A model generated the notes under the pieces. That model did no database searches and had not been told where the DNA came from. It saw only the letters and a program-made list of their open reading frames with translations. A DNA stretch of 64,000 nt from Lactiplantibacillus paraplantarum (GTDB lineage Bacteria > Bacillota > Bacilli > Lactobacillales > Lactobacillaceae), in assembly GCF_003641145.1 (NCBI RefSeq), contig NZ_CP032744.1:434001-498000 (forward strand), written 5' to 3'. Below are positions 16,464 through 27,310 of this stretch, piece by piece (within the stretch, counting starts at the first letter, position 1; the number at the start of each line of letters is the position of its first letter). The position numbers were made by a program, and so were the translations under genes.

Positions 16464-17590
16464 TGGTTGTAATTGGGGAGCACCGCCACACACAAGTCAC
16501 AGTCGACTTGCAGGCAATTAAGACGAATATCAGTAATGAAATGGCCCAAAAGGATGAGTTAACCGAATTGTGGGCAGTTGTTAAGGCCAATGGCTATGGA
16601 CACGGAATTATCCAGGTTGCCCAGGCTGCTAAAGAAGCTGGCGCAACGGGCTTTTGTGTTGCAATCTTAGATGAAGCTTTGGCGTTGCGCGCTGCTGGTT
16701 TTGCGGAACCCATCCTAGTACTTGGAATTACGGAACCGGAATACGCCCCACTGGTAGCTGAAAAGGATATTTCACTAGCCGTTGGAACGCAGGATTGGTT
16801 GACCACGGCCGCAGATATTTTAGCAGCTAACCAAGTGACAGCGCCGTTGCACGTTCATCTTGCGTTGGATACTGGCATGGGACGCATCGGATTTCAAACG
16901 CCTGAAGAATTGGCAGCTGCGGTTGCAACTTTGCGTCGGTCTCAATCACCATTTGATTTTGAGGGGATCTTTACGCACTTTGCAACTGCCGACCAAGCCG
17001 ATGATACGTACTTCACCCATCAGTTAAACAATTGGAAAAGGTTGATTGCGGCCGTGGACGAGCTACCACGTTATGTCCACGTGTCGAATTCGGCCACTAG
17101 TTTATGGCACCAAGCTTGCAATGGTAACATGATCCGCTTCGGGGTCGCACTTTATGGCCTGAATCCTTCTGGTCGTGAGCTCAGTGCTCCGTATCCGTTG
17201 CAACCGGCCTTATCATTAACGGCGCGCCTGACATTTGTTAAACGTTTGGCTCGGGGTAAATCGGTCAGTTATGGTGCGACGTATACGGCTGCTCAAGATG
17301 AGTGGATTGGGACGGTTCCTATTGGTTACGCAGATGGCTATGAACGCCGGTTACAAGGATTCCACGTGCTTGTTGACGGTGAGTTTTGTGAAATCGTGGG
17401 GCGGGTTTGCATGGATCAATTGATGGTACGATTGCCACGTGAAATGTCAGTGGGCGCGAAGGTCACTTTGGTGGGAACGGACGGCGAACATACTATTACA
17501 CTACAAGATGTTGCTGACTACTGTGGGACGATTCATTATGAGATTGCTTGTGGGTTAGCACCACGAGTTCCTAGAGTGTATATCGATTAA
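16463..17590 (+). CDS. alr: Alanine racemase
   Basis: A 375-residue PLP enzyme that interconverts L- and D-alanine, supplying D-Ala for peptidoglycan and teichoic acid. The PLP-binding lysine is K41 in [10 protein letters not shown], and the second catalytic residue is the tyrosine in SYGATYTA (near residue 270). The C-terminal beta domain carries CMDQLMV. ATG 16463 overlaps the acpS stop and has GAGG upstream. L. plantarum is known to depend on a single Alr for D-Ala, so this is likely an essential gene. A terminator follows. Confidence 0.96.
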   Translation: MVVIGEHRHTQVTVDLQAIKTNISNEMAQKDELTELWAVVKANGYGHGIIQVAQAAKEAGATGFCVAILDEALALRAAGFAEPILVLGITEPEYAPLVAEKDISLAVGTQDWLTTAADILAANQVTAPLHVHLALDTGMGRIGFQTPEELAAAVATLRRSQSPFDFEGIFTHFATADQADDTYFTHQLNNWKRLIAAVDELPRYVHVSNSATSLWHQACNGNMIRFGVALYGLNPSGRELSAPYPLQPALSLTARLTFVKRLARGKSVSYGATYTAAQDEWIGTVPIGYADGYERRLQGFHVLVDGEFCEIVGRVCMDQLMVRLPREMSVGAKVTLVGTDGEHTITLQDVADYCGTIHYEIACGLAPRVPRVYID

Positions 17591-17672
17591 GGACGACTAA
17601 GTAGTTGAGGTTAATTAGGTTATAAACTACCGGTGTGCGTATATCGGACTGCTGCTAATGTTGAAAATTAGA

Positions 17673-17707
17673 AATGGGTGCTAGAAAAAATACTAGCACT
17701 CATTTTT
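17673..17707 (+). terminator. Rho-independent terminator of acpS-alr
   Basis: AATGGGTGCTAG and CTAGCACTCATT form a 12-bp stem with one G-T pair, followed by a T-rich run. Confidence 0.85.
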
Positions 17708-17829
17708 ATTTTGATGTTATTTGCTTTGATAAGAGGATCGGGTTAGCGGATGGTGCGTTGTTAGCTTAGACATGGTTTGCCATCGGTGAATATAAGTTCA
17801 TTTATTTTTAAGTGAGTGGGGAGGTCCGG

Positions 17830-17886
17830 ATGCGATTCTTAGTTAACGAGCCAGAAGTATTAGTTTTATCAGTACTTAGCGATTAG
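17830..17886 (+). CDS. Possible 18-residue leader peptide before the MazF gene
   Basis: An ATG with GGGGAGG six bases upstream opens a short frame (MRFLVNEPEVLVLSVLSD, then TAG). The ribosome-binding site is better than that of many real genes in the window, but the peptide is too short and too hydrophobic to be a MazE antitoxin. It could be a leader or a remnant. Only the start signal supports it. Confidence 0.3.
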   Translation: MRFLVNEPEVLVLSVLSD

Positions 17887-18008
17887 TTCATTGGATTAAA
17901 TTGGTAAACGGTTGCTAAAAGTGAATGGTTCATGCTATTATGAATAGCAAGATAGTTATATTGGGGTACTATCGTTACACAGGGTATCGAATAAAGGGAG
18001 ATGAGGCG

Positions 18009-18401
18009 ATGGCCGCAGCTGACATTAAGCGTGGTGACATCTTTTATGCAGATTTATCACCAGTCGTAGGCTCCGAACAAGGAGGCATGCGTCCTGTACT
18101 AATCGTGCAAAATAATGTCGGTAACCATTACAGTCCCACGGTAATTGTCGCGGCAATTACTGCCAAGGTTCAAAAAGCGAAGATGCCGACACATGTGAAC
18201 ATTAACGCTGCCCATACGGGGATTGAAAAAAATTCGGTTGTGTTGTTAGAACAGGTGCGAACGATTGATAAGCAACGACTTAAAGATCGCGTGACACATT
18301 TGGATGAGCAAACGATGCGCCGAGTTGACAATGCGTTACAAATTAGTATCGGATTAGCTGATCGAACACGACGACGGCCACAACGCACGTTCCAATCATA
18401 G
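18009..18401 (+). CDS. mazF: MazF/PemK-family endoribonuclease toxin
   Basis: A 130-residue toxin-fold protein. [28 protein letters not shown] is the family opening (beta-barrel with the catalytic Arg in RPVLI), VAAITAK and PTHVNI follow, and [12 protein letters not shown] closes the active-site region. It should cut mRNA at short sequence motifs. ATG 18009 has GGGAG eight bases before; an in-frame ATG at 17925 would add 28 residues not seen in the family. In bacilli mazF follows a mazE gene after alr. Here there is no antitoxin-size frame in the 418 bp between alr and mazF, nor after it. The gene ends at a terminator. Confidence 0.9.
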   Translation: MAAADIKRGDIFYADLSPVVGSEQGGMRPVLIVQNNVGNHYSPTVIVAAITAKVQKAKMPTHVNINAAHTGIEKNSVVLLEQVRTIDKQRLKDRVTHLDEQTMRRVDNALQISIGLADRTRRRPQRTFQS

Positions 18402-18461
18402 TCAATCAATGGGGATAAATTGTTTACATAATTGAGCTATTTCGGTGCGATGACCGAGTAT

Positions 18462-18500
18462 GACTACCAATTCAGTAATTTGAATTGGTGGTCTTTTTTT
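18462..18500 (+). terminator. Rho-independent terminator of mazF
   Basis: GACTACCAATTCA pairs with TGAATTGGTGGTC (one G-T pair), followed by seven T residues. Confidence 0.9.
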
Positions 18501-18685
18501 GTGTCAGCTTCTCGATCAATTAATATTGGTTGGTGCACGCGGAGCCTATTAATGACATCGGTTGTGAGATCGGTGTGCATTATCATTGTCTTTCTATGAG
18601 TGTTTAGGTAAACTAATTGAACCCATTATACAGGATGATATTGGCTGGCTGTCAGTGTTAGATGTGGTCGAAAGGATGACACACG

Positions 18686-20680
18686 ATGAGTAATCAGTCT
18701 AAGTTTAATAAACGCCGTGCGGCTGGTCTCTTAGTTGCAATGGGCGTGGTATACGGCGATATTGGTACTAGTCCCTTATACGTGATGAAAGCAATTGTCA
18801 CTGGTCAAGGGGGCTTGCAAGCCATCGATGAACATTTTATGTTTGGGGCCGTTTCCTTAGTCTTTTGGACGATGACGTTGTTGACAACAATCAAGTACGT
18901 TCTCATTGCGTTGAATGCTGATAATCATGGCGAGGGTGGTATCTTTTCCCTCTTTGCATTAGTGCGCCACCGCGCACGCTGGTTAGTCATTCCGGCCATG
19001 ATTGGTGGCGCAGCGTTACTAGCAGATGGCGCATTGACGCCTGCAGTGACGGTGACAACAGCCATCGAAGGTTTGCGCGATGTTCCAGCCTATGTACAAC
19101 TATTCGGGACCAGTCAAAGAACCATTATTTTAATAACACTTGGTATCATCACATTACTATTTATGTTACAGCGTTTTGGGACTAATACGATTGGTAAATT
19201 ATTCGGTCCAATCATGTTAGGGTGGTTTACGTTCCTGGGTATCAGTGGCCTTGTGAATTTGTCGCAAGATTGGACGATATTGCGCGCACTGAATCCTTAC
19301 TATGCTTGGTTACTTTTGATCAGTCCAGCGAATAAGATGGGAATTTTGATTTTAGGAAGTGTCTTTCTAGCGACTACTGGGGCCGAGGCGTTATATAGCG
19401 ATCTTGGCCACGTTGGTAAAACCAATATTCGCTTGAGCTGGCCGTATGTCAAGCTTTGTCTACTGCTCAGTTATTTTGGTCAGGCCGCCTGGATTCTGGG
19501 TCCCGGCCAGAAATTTCAAGGCGCGGTCAATCCATTCTTTGCCATGTTACCGGCTAACTTAACGATGGCGGCGGTTGTTTTTGCGACCTTAGCCGCAATT
19601 ATTGCGTCACAATCGTTAATCAGTGGCTCGTTTACGTTAGTTAGCGAGGCGATTCGACTCAAACTATTCCCACGACTACTGACGACCTATCCAGGTAAAG
19701 CCGTTGGCCAAATGTATTTGCCGGTCATTAACTGGGGGTTGTGGGGCGTGACTAGTATTCTTGTCATCTTCTTTCAAACTAGTGAAAGGATGGAGGCCGC
19801 GTACGGATTAGCAATCACATTGACGATGCTCATGACGACGACTTTGATTTACGCGTTTATGCGACAAAAGCGAGTACCCGTGCTGGGGGCTGGATTGCTA
19901 ACCGGATTTTTTGCAATGATCGAATTAATCTTCTTAATTGCCAGTGCAGCTAAGTTCTGGCACGGTGGTTACGTGGCAGTAGGGCTAGCATTAGTGATTT
20001 TTGTAGTGATGGTGGTGTGGTATCGCGGAGAACAAATTGTGAAACAACATAATCAGCCGCTTAGTTTGCGACAATATCAAGATCAACTAGCTAAATTACG
20101 CGACGATCAGACGGTTGATAAGTTTCAAACCAACGTTGTCTTCTTGACGAGCCGGATGAACGGTGATCAAGTCGAACGCAAGGTGTTGTATTCGATCCTA
20201 GATAAATGGCCCAAGCGTGCAGATGTTTACTGGTTTGTTAACGTCACAATTACAGATGAGCCATACACTGCTGAATACACGGTTGATACATTGGCGACGG
20301 ATTATCTGGTAACGGTTAAACTATATTTGGGCTTCCGCGTCCGACAAGATATTAACCGTTATCTACGGACCATTGTGCGGGACTTGATGGCTACGGGCCG
20401 GTTAGCCTCACAACGGCAGACGTATTCGGTCACACCTGGTCGAGACGTCGGGGACTTTCGCTTTGTCATTATCGAAGAAAAATTAGAAAATGGTAGTCAA
20501 TTATCCCGACTGGATCGGTTAGTGATTGAGACGAAGTTGGCGATTAAAAAATATGCGACAACACCGGCCAAATGGTTTGGTTTAGAGTTCTCTGAGGTGA
20601 CCGTTGAGACTGTGCCGATATTGTTTAATGGAATTCCGGCATTACCAATCACTGAAAAAAAGTGCACGGGTGCTGATTAG
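18686..20680 (+). CDS. kup: KUP-family potassium uptake protein
   Basis: A 664-residue K+:H+ symporter of the plasma membrane. The family opening [16 protein letters not shown] (near residue 20) and about twelve membrane segments up to residue 450 are clear, followed by a C-terminal cytoplasmic domain of about 210 residues. [17 protein letters not shown] near residue 75 is the conserved loop. The ATG is preceded by AAAGGATG. It is monocistronic with no riboswitch recognised in the 184 bp between the mazF terminator and the start. Confidence 0.94.
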   Translation: MSNQSKFNKRRAAGLLVAMGVVYGDIGTSPLYVMKAIVTGQGGLQAIDEHFMFGAVSLVFWTMTLLTTIKYVLIALNADNHGEGGIFSLFALVRHRARWLVIPAMIGGAALLADGALTPAVTVTTAIEGLRDVPAYVQLFGTSQRTIILITLGIITLLFMLQRFGTNTIGKLFGPIMLGWFTFLGISGLVNLSQDWTILRALNPYYAWLLLISPANKMGILILGSVFLATTGAEALYSDLGHVGKTNIRLSWPYVKLCLLLSYFGQAAWILGPGQKFQGAVNPFFAMLPANLTMAAVVFATLAAIIASQSLISGSFTLVSEAIRLKLFPRLLTTYPGKAVGQMYLPVINWGLWGVTSILVIFFQTSERMEAAYGLAITLTMLMTTTLIYAFMRQKRVPVLGAGLLTGFFAMIELIFLIASAAKFWHGGYVAVGLALVIFVVMVVWYRGEQIVKQHNQPLSLRQYQDQLAKLRDDQTVDKFQTNVVFLTSRMNGDQVERKVLYSILDKWPKRADVYWFVNVTITDEPYTAEYTVDTLATDYLVTVKLYLGFRVRQDINRYLRTIVRDLMATGRLASQRQTYSVTPGRDVGDFRFVIIEEKLENGSQLSRLDRLVIETKLAIKKYATTPAKWFGLEFSEVTVETVPILFNGIPALPITEKKCTGAD

Positions 20681-20874
20681 GTTGATTTTAAGGGGCAACA
20701 GGTCGATAACTAGTGAGCATTAACTAAAAACTCATCTTGTTTTAATTTTTAGGGTGAGTGATAGTTGGGTGCTAAATTAATTTAGTGGTCTGTAAGTACT
20801 TTAATATTAGCGGCTTTGCGAATAAACACAATTGCTTAAAGTTATAGATCAGTCTGATAATAATAAAATTCATG

Positions 20875-20902
20875 TTGACAAGTGTGAACTTAGAACTATA
20901 AT
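20875..20902 (+). promoter_or_regulatory. Consensus promoter of the T-box ABC operon
   Basis: TTGACA (20875-20880), a 16-base spacer and TATAAT (20897-20902) are both perfect boxes. The leader that follows is about 315 bases long. Confidence 0.85.
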
Positions 20903-20949
20903 CTAATTATATTCTAATTATTCGCATGCCGTGATAAGATAAGTAAACT

Positions 20950-21197
20950 GATTGTGGAGTTCACAGAGAGCCGGGCAAGGTGTAAGCCGGTATCTCCATA
21001 TAGTTGAAAATGGTCTTGGAGCATTCAGTACCGAATGATTAAGTACTGACGGTGGTCCCCGATAACGGACAAGGGTATCTCAATTCGGTGAGGTTGACGT
21101 ACCTGATGAGGGTTATTTTGCGAGGAATAGCCAAATTAAAGGTGGTAACACGAGTAATCGTCCTTCTGTCATAACGACAGCGGGGCGATTTTTTTGT
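20950..21197 (+). promoter_or_regulatory. T-box leader, specifier probably AUG (Met)
   Basis: A tRNA-sensing transcription attenuator before the ABC operon. Visible parts are the Stem I motifs AGAGAGCCGGGC and GGTGTAAGCC, the T-box sequence AAAGGTGGTAACACG (21138-21152), and a terminator (21155-21197) with AATCGTCC against GGGGCGATT and a T-run. The specifier region reads GAAAATGGTCTTGGAG. ATG (21010-21012) followed by G fits the usual purine-after-codon rule, and the UGGU bulge of the T-box (variable base U, 21146) matches discriminator A, as in tRNA-Met. The alternative UGG (Trp) would need C there. Uncharged tRNA-Met would then open the operon. Confidence 0.85.
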
Positions 21198-21224
21198 TTC
21201 ATAATTTTTTGGGAGGTTGCACAT

Positions 21225-22277
21225 ATGCGAAAAAAGGGAATTGTTTTTGGGTTATTGAGTTTTATTGCACTGGGGACGGTGTTAGCGGGTTGTGGTAGCA
21301 GTAGCGCCAGCAGTAAAGGGACGTCTAAGACTTATAAGTATGGTGAAGTGACGATACCAGCAAAGGATGGCTCTATCTGTAATGCGCCCAATTATATTGC
21401 ATATGAGAAGGGCTTCTTTAAGAAAAACGGACTTAAAGCTAAGTTGGTAGCTAACCCACGTGATATTAGTGACCTAGAAGCGGGTTTTGCGAGTGGTAAA
21501 TACGACGCTCAAAATGGTGATTTTCAATATTTACCTGCGATTCAAAATGGTGCCCAAATCAAGGCTGTGGGTGGGATTCATCAGGGATGTATCAAGTTGT
21601 TAGTCCCTAAAAATTCGAGCATTAAGCGTGTTAAGGATTTAAAGGGTAAGACGATTGGCATTCCGGCGCAAGGGTCGACACCGCAATATGTGACGTCCAT
21701 TGCACTCCAGCATGCAGGCATTGACCCGAAGACGGGCGTGACCTGGAAAGTCTACAGTACGGATTTATTAGCTAAAGCCGCTGAAAAGGGTCAAGTTGAT
21801 GCAATTGGGACGGTGGACCCATACGCTTATCAAGCCCAACAAGAATCAGGCTTTAAGACTATTATCGATAATAATAACAATAGTGGCAACGCCAAGATGG
21901 CTGCGATGGGCATGAAATCGAAAGGTGCTTGCTGCTACTTGTACGTTTCTAGCAAGTTAGTCAAAGAGAATTCCGCAAAGGCTAAAGCCATTGTGCGCTC
22001 ATATAAGCAAGCCGCCGCTTGGATTAATAAGCACCCTGAGGAGACCGCTAAGATTGAATTGAATAAGGGCTATGTTTCTAAGACGAAGTTTATCAACGTC
22101 AAGAATGTGACTCAGATCTTAAAGGATGAACACTTTGAATTAAATCTCAAAACAGGTAAGGAAGATTTAAGTTATTATATCAAGCAATTGAAGCAAGCGG
22201 GCTATTTGAAGAAGAATACGAATAACAAACAATTATTGAAACAAGCCTATTGGTATCCAGACTTGTCTAAGAACTAA
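21225..22277 (+). CDS. ABC transporter substrate-binding lipoprotein, NMT1/SsuA-like
   Basis: A 350-residue lipoprotein. The signal peptide ends in the lipobox LAGC, followed by a Ser-rich linker. The mature domain begins PNYIAYEKGFFKKNGLKAKLV, a family signature of NMT1/SsuA-type binding proteins for thiamine precursors, sulfonates and related small molecules. It contains six or more cysteines, unusual for this family (SICNAP, HQGCIK, KGACCYLY). ATG 21225 has GGGAGG upstream. First gene of a three-gene operon (binding protein, permease, ATPase) under the T-box, which suggests a methionine-related or sulfur-containing substrate. That is inferred from the leader, not from the protein. Confidence 0.85.
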   Translation: MRKKGIVFGLLSFIALGTVLAGCGSSSASSKGTSKTYKYGEVTIPAKDGSICNAPNYIAYEKGFFKKNGLKAKLVANPRDISDLEAGFASGKYDAQNGDFQYLPAIQNGAQIKAVGGIHQGCIKLLVPKNSSIKRVKDLKGKTIGIPAQGSTPQYVTSIALQHAGIDPKTGVTWKVYSTDLLAKAAEKGQVDAIGTVDPYAYQAQQESGFKTIIDNNNNSGNAKMAAMGMKSKGACCYLYVSSKLVKENSAKAKAIVRSYKQAAAWINKHPEETAKIELNKGYVSKTKFINVKNVTQILKDEHFELNLKTGKEDLSYYIKQLKQAGYLKKNTNNKQLLKQAYWYPDLSKN

Positions 22278-22297
22278 ATTCAAGGAGGCGGAACTGT

Positions 22298-23311
22298 ATG
22301 CAAATAACAGCAGTCCAATTGAGTCGAAAGAAGGCTGCGCAGGCAGCCAAGACAACCGGTAGATACTGGAAGCCCTGGCACCTGACCTGGAATATTGTCA
22401 GCTTAGTAGTATTAGCAATCGCATATTTTGAGAATCAATGGGTCGCATCACAAGAGACTGTTAATAATCAGACTTATCATTGGTTTTTAGGTGGCTACTT
22501 TGCCTATTTATTGATTGTTACAATCGTTGGGGCAGTGACACATGGCCGAATTCGTCGCTATAATGGTCACTTTGCTCAGTTGAATACCTCATTAGGGGGG
22601 CTACTGATTGTCCAAGACCTTCTGACTGAGAAATTTGCGATTCTAGAACAACCATTTTTTGTCAGTTTTGCGCAAATCCTTGATCAGATGCGCGAAAATG
22701 CAGCGTTACTCTGGGCTTCCACCGTGTCATCATTAGCTTTGTGGTTAATTAGTTTTATTATTGGAACCCTCCTGGGGATTTTGCTGGGTCTGGGAATGGG
22801 CCGCTATCGGCAATTTAACTACTGGGCGTTCCCGTACTTAAAGGTTATTGGGATTATTCCCGCAGCCGCTTGGATGCCACTGACAATGGTCATCTTTCCA
22901 ACTAGTTACATGGCCGAGGTTTTCTTGATTGCTTTTTCAGTCTGGTTTCCAGTAGCTTTCATGACGATTGGTGGTGTTCAAGGAATTAGTAAGGAATACT
23001 TCGAATCGGCGAAGACTTTGGGCTTTAGTGAATGGCAGATTGTTCGCAAAATTGTTCTTCCCGGTGCGTTACCGAGTATCTTTACGGGGGTTTATACGGC
23101 TATGGGCTTGTCATTTACGATGCTTGTGATTTCAGAAATGATTGGTGCGAAGGTCGGTCTTGGTTGGTTCATCAACTGGGCGAAGGGTACCGGCAATTAT
23201 ACGCAAGTTTATGCCGCCATCGTGATTATGGCTATTCTATTCTCAGTGTTGTTTGCAGTGTTTACCAAGGTTCAGGATTATTGTCTGCGTTGGCGTGATG
23301 GGGCACACTAG
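22298..23311 (+). CDS. ABC transporter permease, SsuC/NMT1 type
   Basis: A 337-residue permease. Two extra N-terminal helices (about residues 29-45 and 62-80) precede the usual six-helix binding-protein-dependent transport domain. The EAA loop that docks the ATPase is at YFESAKTLGFSEWQIVRKIVLPGALPSIF. It follows the binding-protein gene by 20 bp with AAGGAGGCGG. The additional N-terminal pair makes it longer than typical SsuC proteins of about 250-270 residues. Confidence 0.9.
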   Translation: MQITAVQLSRKKAAQAAKTTGRYWKPWHLTWNIVSLVVLAIAYFENQWVASQETVNNQTYHWFLGGYFAYLLIVTIVGAVTHGRIRRYNGHFAQLNTSLGGLLIVQDLLTEKFAILEQPFFVSFAQILDQMRENAALLWASTVSSLALWLISFIIGTLLGILLGLGMGRYRQFNYWAFPYLKVIGIIPAAAWMPLTMVIFPTSYMAEVFLIAFSVWFPVAFMTIGGVQGISKEYFESAKTLGFSEWQIVRKIVLPGALPSIFTGVYTAMGLSFTMLVISEMIGAKVGLGWFINWAKGTGNYTQVYAAIVIMAILFSVLFAVFTKVQDYCLRWRDGAH

Positions 23312-23325
23312 AAAGGAACTTATAG

Positions 23326-24096
23326 ATGGGATTACTAACAGTTAAACATGTCAATCAGCGGCTGCAAGACAATGCTGGCCACCAGATCGATGTGTTAGAT
23401 GACATCGATTTTACCGTCAACCCTGGCGAGTTTGTTGCAATTATCGGACCATCTGGTTGCGGCAAGACCACCTTGCTACGGTTGATTTCTGGTTTGGATC
23501 ATCCAGCCAGCGGCCAACTAACAATTGATGACCAGCAAATTAGGCAGCCGGACTATTCTCGTGGCTATGTCTTTCAACATGGTAGCCTCTTTCCGTGGGC
23601 AACAATCAAGGAGAATATTAGTGTCGGCTTAAAAGTGACGCGGGGGCGACATTATGATCGCCAATTAGTCGATCACTATATTGAACTAATGGGGCTAACC
23701 GGTTTTGAAAATGCTTATCCCCATCAGGTTTCTGGTGGGATGGCACAGCGGGCGGCCCTCGCACGGTCAATTATCATGAATCCAGAAATCTTACTCTTGG
23801 ATGAACCGATGGGCGCGCTCGATGCCTTTACACGTGCGGATATTCAAAATGTCATTGAGCGTGTCTGGCAACAGACCCAAACAACTATGATTTTAGTGAC
23901 GCATGATATCGATGAGGCCGTTTACTTGAGTGATCGAATTATTGTAATGACACCACGTCCCGGGAGGATCAAAGAAATTGTAACGAATCCACTACCGCAT
24001 CCACGGTCACGCGTCAGTGCAGATTTTGCGACTTTTCGGCATCAAATTCAGGATAAATTAAATTTTGGTGCGCGTGATGAACAGGCTGCACGGTAA
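23326..24096 (+). CDS. ABC transporter ATP-binding protein, SsuB/NMT1 type
   Basis: A 256-residue ATPase with Walker A GPSGCGKTT (near residue 44), signature VSGGMAQRAALARS, Walker B ILLLDEPMGALD and HDIDEAVYLSDRI. It is the classical partner of the upstream permease for nitrate/sulfonate/thiamine-precursor uptake (TauT/SsuB subgroup). The start is 15 bp after the permease stop. A strong bidirectional terminator follows at once. Confidence 0.92.
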   Translation: MGLLTVKHVNQRLQDNAGHQIDVLDDIDFTVNPGEFVAIIGPSGCGKTTLLRLISGLDHPASGQLTIDDQQIRQPDYSRGYVFQHGSLFPWATIKENISVGLKVTRGRHYDRQLVDHYIELMGLTGFENAYPHQVSGGMAQRAALARSIIMNPEILLLDEPMGALDAFTRADIQNVIERVWQQTQTTMILVTHDIDEAVYLSDRIIVMTPRPGRIKEIVTNPLPHPRSRVSADFATFRHQIQDKLNFGARDEQAAR

Positions 24097-24161
24097 CCAC
24101 TAAAAATGCTTATCAAGACTATTGGCAGAGATGCCAGTTCTTGATAAGCATTTTTTAGTGG
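24097..24161. terminator. Bidirectional terminator between the ABC operon and carB
   Basis: A nearly perfect stem of 22 bp (CCACTAAAAATGCTTATCAAGA with its complement at 24140-24161) and a small inner hairpin, with A-run on one side and T-run on the other. Confidence 0.9.
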
Positions 24162-24247
24162 TTGGTAATGTGAGTATAAAGACCGTTGCCGCTATGGTTC
24201 GTGGCTGAAAGTCTGCTGAGTCGTAGTATGAGGAAGTGCATGAACAA

Positions 24248-27200
24248 CTAGTGACTCACGTTTGCCGGCATGTTTGCTAGTAAGGTTCGAAGCGTGTCTA
24301 GGGCCGTAATTAATGGCTGTCCATGGTTCAATGCAGCGGTGGCAACCGGATTATCAGGGTGGTCATTGAGTGTGAAGCCGAGTGCCTTGGTCGTGGCGGG
24401 CCAATCGGCAATGTGAGTGATTGTTGTTACCAAAAGATGGTTGGCTTGGCACAGGGCCTGAACTTCGGGTTGGTCAAAGGTCGTAGCATCAGTGATAATA
24501 CCATCTGTAACTTGCCAATTGTTAAGGTGATAACTGTCAGCCATCGCCGCGTGCCAAGCGGTTGCAAACGTTGGACCGACTCCTAGCGTTTCGCCGGTTG
24601 ATTTCATCTCCGGACTTAAGATCACCGGCGCTGCTGGCAGTTTGCTGAAGGAGAAGACCGGGGCTTTGATAGCGACTTGTTGCGGGGCGGGCGTCAAGAG
24701 TCCGGGGCGCAAGTTGAGCGATGCTAAACTTTGACCAAGAATCAACTGGGTTGCTAGTTGCGCTAGTGGCAAATGGGTAACCTTGCTCATATATGGAACT
24801 GTTCGACTAGCCCGTGGATTGACGTCAATCACGTAGACATCGTCGGTGACGACAAATTGAATATTCATCATGCCAATGCATTGTAAGTGCTGTGCTAATT
24901 TGGTGGCAATCGTGACAATCTTGTGTTGGATCGCTGGACTGAGCTGTTGCGGTGGATAGACGGTAATTGAATCACCCGAATGAACGCCAGCGCCTTCAAT
25001 GTGCTCCATGATTCCCGGAATGAAACAAGCGGTACCATCGGATAGCACATCCACTTCGCATTCAATGCCAGCTAGATACTGATCCATTAAGATTGGCGCA
25101 CCGTGTCCCGCAGCGACGGCTGATTTGATGACTGGTATCAATTCTTGATCATTATGCACGATGGCCATCGCACGACCACCCAAGACAAAGCTAGGACGAA
25201 CGAGTAGGGGATAACCAATGGCATGAGCAGCAGGTAACGCTGCACTTAAATTAGTGATGGTCGTACCAGTGGCCTGGTTGATAGTCAACTGATGAAGACA
25301 GTCAGCAAAAGCGTGTCGATCTTCAGTTAGATTAGTGGCCGCTACGCTGGTTCCAAGAACCCGGATACCTAATGCGGTCAGCTGTTGAGCCAAATTGATG
25401 GCCGTTTGTCCCCCAAATTGTACAATCACGCCAACTGGTTGTTCAAGTTCAATAATTGGCAGCAAGCGTTCAATTGTCAGTGGTTCGAAATAGAGTTTAT
25501 CCGAGGTTGAAAAGTCCGTTGAAACTGTTTCAGGGTTGTTATTGACAACGATAGCGTGGTAGCCAGCTTGCTGAATTGCTTTGACACAGTGAACGGTCGT
25601 GTAGTCGAATTCAATGCCTTGGCCAATTCGGATGGGACCTGATCCGAGTACCAGAATGCTGTGTCCTAGTGGCTGACTCTCGTTAGTTTGACCAAAGGCG
25701 GTACTGTAAAAATAAGGTGTAACACTAGTAAATTCACCAGCACACGTGTCGACCATTTTGTAAACGAATGGTAAATCAGCTGTCATAGCAGCGATACTTG
25801 TTAGTGAATATTGCGTATAGTGGGCCATTGTTGCCAGGCTCAAACCATATTTTTTAGCCGTTAAAAGGTGCTTAATCGTAGGGGCTTGTTTGATATCACG
25901 AATTAGTTGGGTAATATGTTGTAGTTTACTCAAGAAAAATGGCGTGATTTGAGTTAATGTGGCTAACTTTGCTAATGGCCAGCCCGCTTGAAGTGCTGCT
26001 AATAGATAGAAGAGACGTTGATCCGTCGGGTGGATTAATTGATCTTCATATTCAGCGGTCGTGATGGGGTGGTCAGGTACTAAAGTTGCTTGGATGCTAG
26101 GACTGATTTCAAGGGACGCAATCGCTTTGAGCGTGGCTTCTTCGATTGTCGAACCGATCGCCATCACTTCGCCGGTCGCCTTCATCTGTGTTCCTAAATG
26201 GGCGTCAGCCGTTGGAAACTTATCAAAAGCAAAGCGGGGAATTTTGGCGACGACATAGTCTAAGGCGGGTTCAAAAGCAGCGTAGGTTGTTTGTGTCACG
26301 GGATTTTTGATTTCCGCTAGATTTAGACCAATCGCGATGTCGGCGGCAATTTTGGCAATCGGATAGCCAGTCGCTTTGGAGGCCAGTGCGGATGAACGGC
26401 TGACCCGTGGGTTCACTTCGATGACATAGTATTGCCGACTTTGTGGATCCTGAGCGAGCTGAACGTTACAGCCGCCTTTAATATCGAGCGCCTCGACAAT
26501 GGTTAACGCCGCCGTCCGTAACTGTTGATATTCGGTGTCGGTCAAAGTCTGAACTGGTGCGTAAACGATGGAGTCACCAGTATGAACGCCGACCGGATCA
26601 AAATTCTCCATTGAGCAGACAACAATCTTAGTACCCTGATTATCGCGCATGACTTCGAATTCAATTTCTTTGAAGCCTGCAATACTTTGTTCAATCAGGC
26701 ATTCGGTGACGGGTGACATGGTTAGTCCTCGTTGTAACGTTTGGGTTAATTCGGCGGCATTATTGGCGATGCCGCCGCCAGATCCTCCGAGCGTAAAGGC
26801 TGGACGAACAATGACTGGATAGCCGATCTTTTCAGCAAATATCAATGCATTAGCAATATCGTGAACGGTAGTGCTTGCCGGGATTGGCTGCTGAAGTTGA
26901 TTCATAAGCGCTTTGAAGGCTGCCCGATCCTCAGCTTGATTAATGGTGGCGAGTGACGTGCCTAATAATTGAATTTTTAAATCACTAAGGACTCCAGCTT
27001 GATCTAGGGCCATTGCTAAGTTCAAGCCTGTCTGACCGCCGAGGGTTGGTAGCAAGGCATCGGGACGGGTCGCTTGCAAGATTTTGGTGACACTATTTAA
27101 AGTTAGGGGTTCTAAGTAGACTTCATCGGCGGTAGTCGTATCAGTCATAATGGTTGCTGGGTTCGAGTTGATCAAAATAACGTGATAGCCGGCTGCTTTA

Positions 27201-27310
27201 AGACTCAGACAGGCTTGGGTACCAGCGTAGTCGAATTCAGCGGCTTGCCCAATCTTAATTGGACCGGAGCCAATGACAGCAATCGTATGAATCGTTGTAT
27301 TTTTAGGCAT
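24248..27310 (-). CDS. carB: Carbamoyl-phosphate synthase large chain, arginine-specific
   Basis: A 1020-residue enzyme, about 40-50 residues shorter than the usual 1060-1070; the difference is mainly in the C-terminal allosteric domain (after about residue 930). It joins ammonia, bicarbonate and two ATP to form carbamoyl phosphate for citrulline. The two ATP-grasp halves are evident: [18 protein letters not shown] at the N-terminus and [19 protein letters not shown] at its duplicate near residue 555. Both contain GGQT ([11 protein letters not shown] and [12 protein letters not shown]). It overlaps carA by 8 bp with AAGGAGGCGG upstream. The arginine-specific role follows from divergence from argCJBDF; the pyrimidine enzyme is encoded elsewhere in this species. 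Confidence 0.95.
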   Translation of the reverse strand: MPKNTTIHTIAVIGSGPIKIGQAAEFDYAGTQACLSLKAAGYHVILINSNPATIMTDTTTADEVYLEPLTLNSVTKILQATRPDALLPTLGGQTGLNLAMALDQAGVLSDLKIQLLGTSLATINQAEDRAAFKALMNQLQQPIPASTTVHDIANALIFAEKIGYPVIVRPAFTLGGSGGGIANNAAELTQTLQRGLTMSPVTECLIEQSIAGFKEIEFEVMRDNQGTKIVVCSMENFDPVGVHTGDSIVYAPVQTLTDTEYQQLRTAALTIVEALDIKGGCNVQLAQDPQSRQYYVIEVNPRVSRSSALASKATGYPIAKIAADIAIGLNLAEIKNPVTQTTYAAFEPALDYVVAKIPRFAFDKFPTADAHLGTQMKATGEVMAIGSTIEEATLKAIASLEISPSIQATLVPDHPITTAEYEDQLIHPTDQRLFYLLAALQAGWPLAKLATLTQITPFFLSKLQHITQLIRDIKQAPTIKHLLTAKKYGLSLATMAHYTQYSLTSIAAMTADLPFVYKMVDTCAGEFTSVTPYFYSTAFGQTNESQPLGHSILVLGSGPIRIGQGIEFDYTTVHCVKAIQQAGYHAIVVNNNPETVSTDFSTSDKLYFEPLTIERLLPIIELEQPVGVIVQFGGQTAINLAQQLTALGIRVLGTSVAATNLTEDRHAFADCLHQLTINQATGTTITNLSAALPAAHAIGYPLLVRPSFVLGGRAMAIVHNDQELIPVIKSAVAAGHGAPILMDQYLAGIECEVDVLSDGTACFIPGIMEHIEGAGVHSGDSITVYPPQQLSPAIQHKIVTIATKLAQHLQCIGMMNIQFVVTDDVYVIDVNPRASRTVPYMSKVTHLPLAQLATQLILGQSLASLNLRPGLLTPAPQQVAIKAPVFSFSKLPAAPVILSPEMKSTGETLGVGPTFATAWHAAMADSYHLNNWQVTDGIITDATTFDQPEVQALCQANHLLVTTITHIADWPATTKALGFTLNDHPDNPVATAALNHGQPLITALDTLRTLLANMPANVSH

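Noticed and set aside
17830-17886. 18-codon frame as a MazE antitoxin
   Set aside because: Too short, no ribbon or AbrB-type motif; kept only as a possible leader.
21011-21013. UGG (Trp) as T-box specifier
   Set aside because: The next base is U rather than a purine, and the T-box bulge base U does not match the G discriminator of tRNA-Trp.
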